Positions 30,478-39,033 of a stretch of DNA of 64,000 bases are shown here, in pieces. The notes beneath the pieces were generated by a model. It ran no database searches. It was not told where the DNA came from and was given only the letters and a program-made list of their open reading frames with translations. A program made the translations under genes and the position numbers. How positions within the stretch are numbered: position 1 is the first letter of the stretch; every line of letters starts with the position of its first letter. The stretch is from Paenibacillus tepidiphilus (GTDB lineage: Bacteria > Bacillota > Bacilli > Paenibacillales > Paenibacillaceae), in NCBI RefSeq assembly GCF_008635795.1, contig NZ_VWRQ01000001.1:248001-312000 (forward strand), written 5' to 3'.

Positions 30478-30963
30478 ATGGCGTGGAAGACAGCAATCCT
30501 GACGGCCAGCGATAAAGGGGCCAGAGGCGAACGGGAAGACACGAGCGCCCAGGTTATTCGCGAGCTGGTCGAAGAGGAGCTGGGAGGAGAGATTATTGAG
30601 TACCGGATCGTGCCGGATGAGGAAGATGAGATTATCGCAGCGCTGATCGAACTGACGGATTACTTCCAGGCCGATCTGGTGCTCACCACCGGCGGAACCG
30701 AGCTGGCGATCCGCGATGTGACGCCGGAAGCTACACGGCGGGTGATTGAACGGGAAGTGCCCGGGCTGTCCGAAGCCATGCGCAGCACGGTGATGCAGAA
30801 GAACCGGGCTGTGATGCTCTTCCGCGGCATCTGCGGCATCCGCGGCAGAACGCTGATCGTCAATCTTCCGGGCACACCCAAGGGTGTGCATGAGAATCTG
30901 GCAGCCATTATGGATCAGCTGCCCGAAGCGCTGCTGATGGTCACCGGGCAATACCGTCAATAA
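30478..30963 (+). CDS. moaB: MoaB/MogA-type molybdenum cofactor protein
   Basis: 161 residues from ATG 30478, 7 nt after GAGGGAGGG; an ATG at 30457 lies upstream of that site. Fold motifs are KTAILTASDKGARGEREDTS, VLTTGGTELAIRDVTPEAT and LIVNLPGTPKGVHENL. Proteins of this type bind molybdopterin and adenylate it. The pterin-binding loop reads GGTE where MogA usually has GGTG. Which of MoaB or MogA is meant cannot be decided without a tree. It is followed by the tat genes. Confidence 0.88.
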   Translation: MAWKTAILTASDKGARGEREDTSAQVIRELVEEELGGEIIEYRIVPDEEDEIIAALIELTDYFQADLVLTTGGTELAIRDVTPEATRRVIEREVPGLSEAMRSTVMQKNRAVMLFRGICGIRGRTLIVNLPGTPKGVHENLAAIMDQLPEALLMVTGQYRQ

Positions 30964-31014
30964 TCCGCAGAATGTGTTCCCTGCCGCTGCACAGCCAGGC
31001 GTCCGGCTGGTCGC

Positions 31015-31045
31015 TTGGAAAGTGTGAGATATGTTATGGTATGAT
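31015..31045 (+). promoter_or_regulatory. Candidate promoter of tatA
   Basis: TTGGAA (31015-31020), 19 bp, TATGAT (31040-31045) with TGG just before it (extended -10). Confidence 0.4.
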
Positions 31046-31095
31046 AGACATACCTTTAACAGTATCAGAACGGTTGAGTGACAAGGAGGAATAGC

Positions 31096-31332
31096 ATGCT
31101 GAATGGTATTGGTGCTCCCGGAATTATATTGCTCGTTATTTTGGCGCTCCTGCTCTTTGGTCCGAACAAGCTGCCTGAGCTTGGGCGGGCGGTCGGACGC
31201 ACCTTCCGGGAATTCAAGGACGGTACACGCGATATGATTAACGAGCCGGAACCGACCAAGGCGGCTCCGGCTAACCCGGCTGTGCCGCATGCGTCCGCAG
31301 AATTGCCGCAGGACAAACGCCAGCCGGAGTAA
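31096..31332 (+). CDS. tatA: Twin-arginine translocase pore subunit TatA
   Basis: 78 residues. A single N-terminal helix (GIGAPGIILLVILALLLFGP), the FGPNKLPELGRAVG hinge, an amphipathic helix and an acidic/proline-rich tail: the TatA pattern. AAGGAGGA lies 5 nt before ATG 31096. With TatC it forms a minimal two-component system; the locus corresponds to tatAy of B. subtilis, where TatAy-TatCy exports folded proteins such as the Dyp peroxidase EfeB. B. subtilis has the redox repressor rex between moaC and tatAy; rex is absent here. Confidence 0.94.
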   Translation: MLNGIGAPGIILLVILALLLFGPNKLPELGRAVGRTFREFKDGTRDMINEPEPTKAAPANPAVPHASAELPQDKRQPE

Positions 31333-31347
31333 GATATTCCATTAACC

Positions 31348-31394
31348 CGGGGGCGTAAGCTCCGGCTCTGTGCAGCCGGAAGGAGCGCCCCTTT
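31348..31394 (+). terminator. Hairpin between tatA and tatC
   Basis: GGGGGCG (31349-31355) pairs with CGCCCC (31386-31391) around an inner CCGGCT/AGCCGG stem and is followed by CTTTG. The T-run is weak; it may reduce tatC expression relative to tatA rather than end transcription. Confidence 0.5.
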
Positions 31395-31542
31395 GTTCAA
31401 GATGAGAGAGTCTAGGCTGAAACCTGTGAATAGCCTGATATTTTCCCGCAGAAACGGACACCGTCTTTAATTAGGATGGCTTAGCCGTTTCTTCTTGTTC
31501 AGGCTCATTCCTTGATATGTATTTTACAGGGTGGGGTGTTCC

Positions 31543-32310
31543 ATGGCGGGCGAAGCGGAAGAAATGACAGTAGTACAGCATCTCGCCGAGCTGCGCAGAC
31601 GGATTATCTATGTGCTCATTGTCTTTGCGGCCGGACTTGCAGGCGGACTGTTCGCGGCAAAGCCGGTCTACCAGTACTTGATCGGCGTGGAGCAGGCACA
31701 GCATTTCGTGCTGCATGCCTTCTCCTTCTGGGATGGCATCGGAATGTACATGAAGATTGCCATGGTTGTTGCGCTGGTGCCGGCTATACCCTTCACTGCC
31801 TATCAGCTATGGGCGTTCGTAGCTCCGGCGCTGCGGCCCCACGAGAGGAGCGCTGCGTTACGCTATGTTCCCTACGTGCTGGTTCTGTTCGTGCTCGGGC
31901 TGCTGTTTGCCTATTATATTGTGTTTCCGATGGCCCTTTCGTTCACCATCTCCGTTACCCGCAGTATGGGGCTGGAGGAGACTTATGGCATTGCCCAGTA
32001 TTTCAGCTTCATGTTCGGGCTGGTGGTTCCGCTGGCGCTGCTGTTTGAGCTCCCGCTGCTGGTTATGTTTCTGACGCGGCTGCGGATTCTGAATCCGCTG
32101 CGTCTGAAGCGGATGCGCAGGTATGCTTATTTTGTCCTGGCGTTTATCGCTGTAGCGATTACGCCGCCGGATTTTATATCCGATTTCCTGGTGACCATTC
32201 CGCTGGTGATTCTCTATGAATTCAGCGTCTTTCTGTCGGCCCTGGTGTTCCGCAAGCAGCTTGCGGCGGATGCTCAGCTTGAGGCGCGTTACATCCACAA
32301 GGAAGCTTAA
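31543..32310 (+). CDS. tatC: Twin-arginine translocase receptor subunit TatC
   Basis: 255 residues with six membrane helices and a conserved N-terminus (VVQHLAELRRRIIYVLIVF). The signal-peptide-binding segment includes LWAFVAPALRPHER, and later ITPPDFISDF. TatC recognises twin-arginine signal peptides and recruits TatA. ATG 31543 is preceded by AGGGTGGGG. It lies 210 bp after tatA with a hairpin between, so it may be transcribed partly from its own promoter. Confidence 0.94.
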   Translation: MAGEAEEMTVVQHLAELRRRIIYVLIVFAAGLAGGLFAAKPVYQYLIGVEQAQHFVLHAFSFWDGIGMYMKIAMVVALVPAIPFTAYQLWAFVAPALRPHERSAALRYVPYVLVLFVLGLLFAYYIVFPMALSFTISVTRSMGLEETYGIAQYFSFMFGLVVPLALLFELPLLVMFLTRLRILNPLRLKRMRRYAYFVLAFIAVAITPPDFISDFLVTIPLVILYEFSVFLSALVFRKQLAADAQLEARYIHKEA

Positions 32311-32473
32311 AGGGCATTGCCGGGCAGTAAGCGTGATTCTGAGGGGGCCGTGTGATTAGGTCAGGTGCGGCATATTTTGGCTGACGGTGGATAGAATGTT
32401 AGAGGGGATACGGAGGACGAGCCCGGAACCCTATTTTTTTCCTAAAAAAGACCGAGGATTTTACGTAAAAGAC

Positions 32474-32502
32474 TTGAAATCCGGGAGTAAGTTGAGTATC
32501 AT
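32474..32502 (+). promoter_or_regulatory. groES: SigA promoter of groES-groEL
   Basis: TTGAAA (32474-32479), 17 bp, TATCAT (32497-32502), directly upstream of the CIRCE operator. The stretch 32311-32473 shows no other feature. Confidence 0.75.
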
Positions 32503-32513
32503 AAAAATTGTTG

Positions 32514-32540
32514 TTAGCACTGAAGGACGTCGAGTGCTAA
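32514..32540 (+). promoter_or_regulatory. CIRCE operator (HrcA binding site)
   Basis: TTAGCACTG-N9-GAGTGCTAA. The right arm is perfect; the last base of the left arm is G instead of C. HrcA binding here represses groESL until heat shock. Confidence 0.95.
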
Positions 32541-32617
32541 CGTTAACGGAGAAGGCCGATCCGGCCCCGAATTTGTGTTCAAGCTTAACAACATAATTTT
32601 AAAGGAGGCTATTTTTC

Positions 32618-32899
32618 ATGATCAAACCACTAGGTGAACGCGTATTGGTACAACCCATCGAGCAGGAGCAAACGACTTCTTTCGGGATCGTGCTTCCGGA
32701 CTCTTCCAAGGAGAAGCCGCAGGAAGGCACTATCGTTGCTGTAGGCAGCGGCATTCTGAAAGACGGCGTGCGTGTGCCGCTTGAAGTGAAGGAAGGCGAC
32801 CGCGTTCTGTTCTCGAAATATGCCGGAACCGAAATCAAGTACGAAGGCACAGAATATTTGATTATGAAAGAAAGCGACATTCACGCGATTCTTGGTTAA
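32618..32899 (+). CDS. groES: Co-chaperonin GroES
   Basis: 93 residues: [19 protein letters not shown] at the start, the mobile loop [18 protein letters not shown], and a C-terminal [13 protein letters not shown]. It caps the GroEL ring. AAAGGAGG precedes the ATG. It is the first gene of the heat-shock operon under the CIRCE operator, 66 bp before groEL. Confidence 0.97.
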   Translation: MIKPLGERVLVQPIEQEQTTSFGIVLPDSSKEKPQEGTIVAVGSGILKDGVRVPLEVKEGDRVLFSKYAGTEIKYEGTEYLIMKESDIHAILG

Positions 32900-32944
32900 G
32901 AAGACCGTTCATAAGCATAGCCCAACTTACTTACTATAATTTAA

Positions 32945-34594
<1,650 letters not shown>

Positions 34595-34605
34595 GTGAAT
34601 TAACT

Positions 34606-34651
34606 AAACCCTTGGGGTGCCTGGTTTTACGGGCCTCTCAAGGGTTTTTTT
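34606..34651 (+). terminator. Terminator of groESL
   Basis: AAACCCTTG (34606-34614) pairs with CAAGGGTTT (34639-34647) around an inner GGGTGCC/GGGCC stem; a run of T residues follows. Confidence 0.9.
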
Positions 34652-34775
34652 GTGGAGGAAATGAGTAATTAACCTGAGAAGAGGTGATGGTAATGGCCTC
34701 CTGCTGATTTTGAAGCTGATTCTGGAACTGCTCCTGTATTTGAGTCTGAGCTTGCAGAATATATGGATTAGGCAT
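34638..34775 (-). CDS. Possible 45-residue Gln-rich small protein
   Basis: A minus-strand frame from ATG 34775 to TGA 34638 reads MPNPYILQAQTQIQEQF, continues as a Gln/Asn-rich helix, and ends SFPPQKNP. The amphipathic, low-complexity composition looks coding-like, but no ribosome site precedes the ATG and the end runs into the groEL terminator. Function unknown. It could be chance. Confidence 0.25.
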   Translation of the reverse strand: MPNPYILQAQTQIQEQFQNQLQNQQEAITITSSQVNYSFPPQKNP

Positions 34776-34870
34776 AAAGTCGAACGGGGCTTATGACCGA
34801 GTATATTAGCACAATTTATGTGTTAAAGCCTAGTAAGAGAATAGTCCGACTTGCCCGGACGACAAAGACA

Positions 34871-34896
34871 AACTCCCGCTGCCGGCGGGAGTTTTT
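34871..34896 (+). terminator. Isolated terminator hairpin
   Basis: AACTCCCGC / GCGGGAGTT with a 5-nt loop and TTTTT. It lies just beyond the 3' end of the convergent small alpha-CTD-like gene, with no plus-strand gene directly before it; it may back up the groEL terminator or belong to an unseen small RNA in 34660-34870. Confidence 0.7.
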
Positions 34897-34925
34897 GTGT
34901 TCTTGTGCCTGAACCCCTACAGTCT

Positions 34926-35204
34926 TCACCCGCCAATCATGAAATTCTCCAGCAGCTCCAGAAGGATCTCTTGTCCGGTACTGCCGAAGTTCCGCAACTT
35001 GGAGAGATCGTCCAGACTGGAGTTGAGCAGAGCCTCAAGGGTCCGCAGGTTGTTGTCATACAGAGCATTCAAGATACGGGCGATGCTTCTCGGATTTCGT
35101 CCTGACCCCTTGCCTAAGGTGTAAATGGAGTGGCTATAGTAGGCTTCATTAATTTTGATCAATGATTTCAGGGGAGTGCTCGTTGAGATTGATATGCTGC
35201 TCAT
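34926..35204 (-). CDS. Small protein resembling the RNA polymerase alpha C-terminal domain
   Basis: 92 residues from ATG 35204, preceded by AGGAAGTG at 6 nt. After a Ser/Thr-rich start, the C-terminal half (LRTLEALLNSSLDDLSKLRNF followed by GSTGQEILLELLENF) has the helix-hairpin-helix pattern of alpha-CTD, where RpoA reads ETVEDLLxxxEEDLLxIRNLG. There is no alpha NTD, so it cannot replace RpoA. Possible roles are a DNA-binding or sigma/activator-binding decoy, or a plain HhH DNA-binding protein. Such small orphans occur in some Bacillota, but I know of no assigned function. It is divergent from the holin-like operon. Confidence 0.6.
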   Translation of the reverse strand: MSSISISTSTPLKSLIKINEAYYSHSIYTLGKGSGRNPRSIARILNALYDNNLRTLEALLNSSLDDLSKLRNFGSTGQEILLELLENFMIGG

Positions 35205-35459
35205 GCTGTTCACTTCCTGTTTATTTAAATGGAAACAATATGTAATTATAACCATTTTAAAGAAAAATACAATATGTTTTGTGAAAAAATGATGCTGAAA
35301 TATATCGCTTTACGGATTACAGATTTCAATAAAATACTTGTACACCCAATCAAACAGGGTATTGCAAGAGTAGAGTGCTATATATACTTTTTCCGAGGAA
35401 CTGGGCGAGGGTCTCCGGATGCTCCATAGCTTGACTTTGGTGAAAACGGAGGGATAATC

Positions 35460-35711
35460 ATGGATCTCGATGCATTGACCGGCCTGTTCCAAAACAACAA
35501 TGGTTCGGTCGTGCTTAATGTTCTCTTATCGGTTGCATTAATCTGGTGTATCAGGCAAATCGCCAGCAAAGAGAAGATCATTCAGAATTACCAGAAACGC
35601 GATGAGGAGAATGAGAAGCAGCTCAATGAATATAACCGTTCTCTCGTCAAGCTTCTGATTGAAAAAGGGGTCACCGATAAAGCCAATGGTGGGGAGGTCG
35701 TTGACAAGTGA
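35460..35711 (+). CDS. Holin-like small membrane protein (BhlA/UviB layout)
   Basis: 83 residues: a short N-terminus, one membrane helix (SVVLNVLLSVALIWCIRQIA), then a charged coiled coil (KEKIIQNYQKRDEENEKQLN). This is the layout of BhlA/UviB holin-like peptides found in phage lysis cassettes and bacteriocin loci. GGAGGGATAATC precedes the ATG. Its stop overlaps the next gene's GTG (GTGA), which indicates translational coupling. No endolysin gene is nearby, so a lysis role is only a possibility. Confidence 0.55.
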   Translation: MDLDALTGLFQNNNGSVVLNVLLSVALIWCIRQIASKEKIIQNYQKRDEENEKQLNEYNRSLVKLLIEKGVTDKANGGEVVDK

Positions 35712-35884
35712 AGCTCCTCGATTTATTCAGAAAAAATCAAATGCAGCCCAGCCGCGTCAAACAAGAAATTGAGAAGCTCGATAAAATCCGGGAGGCTTAT
35801 GAGTCAAACGATATGGACAGCCTGATTGACCTGCACCGTTCCGGCTTAGGCAAGAGAGGAGATGATTTACATGGACGTTATTGA
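35708..35884 (+). CDS. Small hypothetical protein, 58 residues
   Basis: GTG 35708 overlaps the stop of the holin-like gene by 4 bp; the frame ends at TGA 35882-35884. The product is a charged, probably helical protein (KLLDLFRKNQMQPSRVKQEIEKLDKIREAYES, in two parts separated by no motif). No membrane segment. Coupling at both ends (it overlaps the next start by 14 bp) argues for a real gene. Function not recognised. Confidence 0.5.
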   Translation: MKLLDLFRKNQMQPSRVKQEIEKLDKIREAYESNDMDSLIDLHRSGLGKRGDDLHGRY

Positions 35885-36200
35885 TCTGATTCTGATTACA
35901 CTGGAGGCTATCGCATGTATCGTGTTCACAGCTTATGTGATACGCTACCGTAAATATTTCGTCGGGCACGGGCCTGACCGTACGTATAACCTTTATCTCC
36001 GCAGCGTTTGGGTAACCTACGGCTGTGTTGCGCTGCTCTGTCTAAATCTGTTGTGGGGCAGATTGAATATCGTTTTTGGCTACAATGTGGACAGCTTGTC
36101 GAACACCTTCAGAGAGTTTGTCATGGTTCTGACGCTGATTCTGCTAGTGTTCGCGGGACTGCGGCATAAGGACATATGGGACAGCAATCATGAAAAATAA
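35871..36200 (+). CDS. Small three-helix membrane protein
   Basis: 109 residues from ATG 35871, with GAGAGGA 10 nt upstream. Three hydrophobic segments: LILITLEAIACIVFTAYVI, WVTYGCVALLCLNLLWG and EFVMVLTLILLVFAGL, joined by a short loop with GHGPDRTYN. It is third in a tightly overlapping trio after the holin-like gene, so it may be a second holin-type or accessory membrane protein. I do not recognise the family. Confidence 0.55.
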   Translation: MDVIDLILITLEAIACIVFTAYVIRYRKYFVGHGPDRTYNLYLRSVWVTYGCVALLCLNLLWGRLNIVFGYNVDSLSNTFREFVMVLTLILLVFAGLRHKDIWDSNHEK

Positions 36201-36272
36201 GCAGATGGGGCAGTCCGTCTCTTTTACAGGTATAATGAAGGAACGATGATGGAAAGGGAAGGACGGAATGGA

Positions 36273-37574
36273 ATGTACAGAGTAGGAATTATCGGTCCTG
36301 CCGGTTCGGTGGAGCGTATCGCGGATCTGGCCCAAATGTTCGAACAGGGGATTGTCTTCCGGCCCTTTGTGTACGGACAGCCGAGGGAAACGGCGGAGAT
36401 CATCCGCAGGCATGACAAGGAGGTCGATTCCTGGCTCTGTTCCGGGCCGATTCCTTACAGCTTTGCGCTGAAGGCGCTTGGTTCCGGGGAGAGGGTTGAG
36501 TATGTCTGGGTGACGGAGTCAGGCTTCTACAAAAGCCTGCTGGATCTGGCGTTTACCCGGGGCGTACTGCCCGCGCGGATCAGCATTGATATGCCAGAGA
36601 ACGAGGGGATCGTCGAACATGCCCTGAAGCAGATTGAGAACGCTGGCATAGAGCTGCACACCCGTACTTATGAGATGGACGCTGATCCGGAAGAGCTGCT
36701 AGGCTTTCATGAGACTTTGTGGCAGGAGGGAGAGACGGAAGGGGTGATTACCTGTTTCCCGAGCGTTGCGGAGGGTCTGAAGGCCAAGGGTATCCCTGCT
36801 TATACGGTATCTCCCAGCAATCTGGAGATCATCCAATCGCTGCGCCTGTTCACCGAGAAGGTCCGTACCTCTTATTTCAAGGATACCCAAATCGGGATCG
36901 AGATCATTGAGTTTGAGCATTACGACCGGATTGCGGAGAAGCTGCAGACCACCTATCAGCTGCAGTATCTGGAGCTCAGAATCAAAGAAGAGCTGATTAA
37001 GCTGTGCGAACAGCTGGACGGAACGCTGATGGAGCAAGGAGGGGGCCGTTATATCATCTTCAGCACCCGGGGAGCCATCGAACGGGAGCTTACGCTGCTG
37101 GGCGACACGGCAGATTACCTGGCGGCCACGACGGACACCAGCATTGCCATAGGTATCGGGTACGGGGAAACGGTGTTCTCCGCCGAGACCAATGCATATC
37201 GCGCATTGCGGCAATCCAAGGATAAGGCGGAGCGGCGTATCGTCACCGTGCAGGAAGATGGGGTAATTGTGGAATCTGCGGGACAGGAAGTGGAATCGCT
37301 GGCCTATTCGTTCCGCACCAATGATCAGGAAGTGGCCGGCAAGCTGCGCAGCAGCGGCATCAGCGTGAAGACCTTCAACAAGGTAGTGGCGCTGGCGCGT
37401 AAAATGGGCTGGGAGCAATTTACTGCCAAAGACGTAGCGGCACAGCTGCAGATGACGGAGCGCAATGCCAGACGGATCATGACTGAATTGGCTGAAGCCG
37501 GGCTTGCCGATTGCATAGGCGAAGAAGCTCCGGGTGTACGCGGCAGACCCAGTAAAATATACCGTTTCAGCTAG
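36273..37574 (+). CDS. Sensor-type regulator with GGDEF-like fold and winged helix
   Basis: 433 residues from ATG 36273, about 9 nt after GGGAAGGA. The N-terminal third (YRVGIIGPAGSVERIADLAQ) looks like a Rossmann/periplasmic-binding-like sensor. The middle (about residues 210-345) contains SIAIGIGYGETVFSAETNAYRALRQSK, written here as one stretch of the cyclase-like domain of CdaR/PucR-type regulators, without a GGDEF active site. The C-terminus is a winged helix (FTAKDVAAQLQMTERNARRI, then RGRPSKIYRF). It lies directly before a promoter, an MFS transporter and an AbgB-like amidohydrolase on the same strand and probably controls them. The ligand is unknown. Confidence 0.65.
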   Translation: MYRVGIIGPAGSVERIADLAQMFEQGIVFRPFVYGQPRETAEIIRRHDKEVDSWLCSGPIPYSFALKALGSGERVEYVWVTESGFYKSLLDLAFTRGVLPARISIDMPENEGIVEHALKQIENAGIELHTRTYEMDADPEELLGFHETLWQEGETEGVITCFPSVAEGLKAKGIPAYTVSPSNLEIIQSLRLFTEKVRTSYFKDTQIGIEIIEFEHYDRIAEKLQTTYQLQYLELRIKEELIKLCEQLDGTLMEQGGGRYIIFSTRGAIERELTLLGDTADYLAATTDTSIAIGIGYGETVFSAETNAYRALRQSKDKAERRIVTVQEDGVIVESAGQEVESLAYSFRTNDQEVAGKLRSSGISVKTFNKVVALARKMGWEQFTAKDVAAQLQMTERNARRIMTELAEAGLADCIGEEAPGVRGRPSKIYRFS

Positions 37575-37600
37575 GCATCCTTCAGTGGATGCTTTTTTTT
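37575..37600 (+). terminator. Terminator after the GGDEF-like regulator gene
   Basis: GCATCC (37575-37580) pairs with GGATGC (37587-37592), followed by eight T residues. Confidence 0.85.
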
Positions 37601-37655
37601 GAAATGTATGTGTCATGTTTATTTACGCAGCTGTGTTATATACCGTAAAAAAGTA

Positions 37656-37684
37656 TTGAAAAAGCGGACAACCCTCTATATTAT
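37656..37684 (+). promoter_or_regulatory. Promoter of the MFS-amidohydrolase operon
   Basis: TTGAAA (37656-37661), 17 bp, TATTAT (37679-37684): strong SigA match about 70 bp before the MFS start. Confidence 0.75.
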
Positions 37685-37752
37685 GTATATAAGGAAATTA
37701 TCCTTAATTGGTCCTTAAATAGAATTTGCGAATGGATACGGAGGGTCGCCAC

Positions 37753-38982
37753 ATGAGGAAGGCGCTGGGCAGCAACTGGATATTGGCGTTGTTATTTGTA
37801 GGATGGTCGCTTGGCAATTTGGACCGGTATGTTATGAATTATGCAATTTTGCCGATCACGGCGGATCTGGATTTAAGCGCGACGGCGAAAGGGATTGTAC
37901 TCAGCTCCTTTTTTGCCGGATATGCCCTCATGCAGATGCCGGGAGGGTGGCTGGCCGATAAGCTCGGTTCGCGAAAAGTGCTGATCGCCGCGGTCGCGCT
38001 ATGGTCGATCTTTACAGGGTTCACGGGGGCGGCCTGGTCGCTGGGCTCCATGCTGGTTGTGCGCTTTCTGTTCGGGATCGGCGAAGGCGGATTTCAGCCT
38101 GCCGCCTCGAAGCTGATCGCCGAGTCCTTTCCGGTAGAGAAGCGGGCCAGAGCGATGTCGATTCTGCTGACATCGGGTGGGCTGATGGCGTTCATTACAC
38201 CGCTGTTCGCGACGACTGTGCTTGATTCCATCGGCTGGCGTCATATGTTTTTGTACATCGGGCTGGTGGGTATTGTCTTTGCCGTGCTGTATTGGATGTT
38301 TATTCAGAATCCGCAGTCGGGCGCTGCAGCGGAATCGGCGGCTGCACAGCCTGTCACTGTACGGACCGGATTTAAAGAATTGTTCAGGATGCCGCTGATG
38401 TGGAGCCTGCTTATCGCCTATTTCTGTATTTATGCGGTGAATTGGGGGCTGTCCGGCTGGCTGCCGACGTATTTGGTCGATGTCCGGGGCCTGTCGCTGG
38501 AATCGCTGGGAGTGCTGCAAATGATTCCGAGCCTGGCTTCCTTTGTGGGGCTGTTCGCCGGCGGATATTTGCTCGATAAGCTGTCCGGAGGCCAAGAGCG
38601 TCTGGCCGGCGCGGTCTCCTGTGCCCTTATCGGTGTCATGATTTACTTGATGTTTACGGCAGACAGTGTCACCGGGTTTATGGTCTACCAATCGGTAACC
38701 AGCTTGTTTATGGCCTTTGTGATCATTCTGCTGCCGGCTATCGTGCTGAAGCGGATTCCCAGCCATTCGACCGGCTCTGCCATGGGAATGGTGAATACAG
38801 GCGGGCAATTGGCGGGCTTTGTTGCCCCGACGGCAATCGGGTTCATGGTCGATGCATTTGACGGCTCCTACGATGCGGCATCCTGGCTGCTGATCGGCTC
38901 CGCTGCGGTCTGTGTCGTGGCGCTGCTCGGCCTGAACTATAACAAGGCTGCAGGTGCCGCCCCGAAAGAGAAGCTGTCCTAA
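37753..38982 (+). CDS. MFS transporter (ACS/GlpT-like)
   Basis: 409 residues from ATG 37753, 7 nt after CGGAGGG. Twelve membrane helices; the MFS motif A loop reads GGWLADKLGSRKVL and the first helix carries NLDRYVMNYAI, typical of the anion:cation symporter branch that takes up organic acids and conjugates. The next gene encodes an amidohydrolase of the AbgB group, so the transporter probably imports an acyl-amino acid or aminobenzoyl-glutamate-like substrate for it. The assignment of substrate is inference. Confidence 0.82.
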   Translation: MRKALGSNWILALLFVGWSLGNLDRYVMNYAILPITADLDLSATAKGIVLSSFFAGYALMQMPGGWLADKLGSRKVLIAAVALWSIFTGFTGAAWSLGSMLVVRFLFGIGEGGFQPAASKLIAESFPVEKRARAMSILLTSGGLMAFITPLFATTVLDSIGWRHMFLYIGLVGIVFAVLYWMFIQNPQSGAAAESAAAQPVTVRTGFKELFRMPLMWSLLIAYFCIYAVNWGLSGWLPTYLVDVRGLSLESLGVLQMIPSLASFVGLFAGGYLLDKLSGGQERLAGAVSCALIGVMIYLMFTADSVTGFMVYQSVTSLFMAFVIILLPAIVLKRIPSHSTGSAMGMVNTGGQLAGFVAPTAIGFMVDAFDGSYDAASWLLIGSAAVCVVALLGLNYNKAAGAAPKEKLS

Positions 38983-39033
38983 AGAGCTGCAATATATAGC
39001 TGTTACATTATTCAGTGAGAGGGGTTCAGAATC

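Noticed and set aside
35229..35429. 66-codon plus-strand frame between the alpha-CTD-like and holin-like genes
   Set aside because: AT-rich leader DNA, no ribosome site, atypical composition; treated as promoter region.
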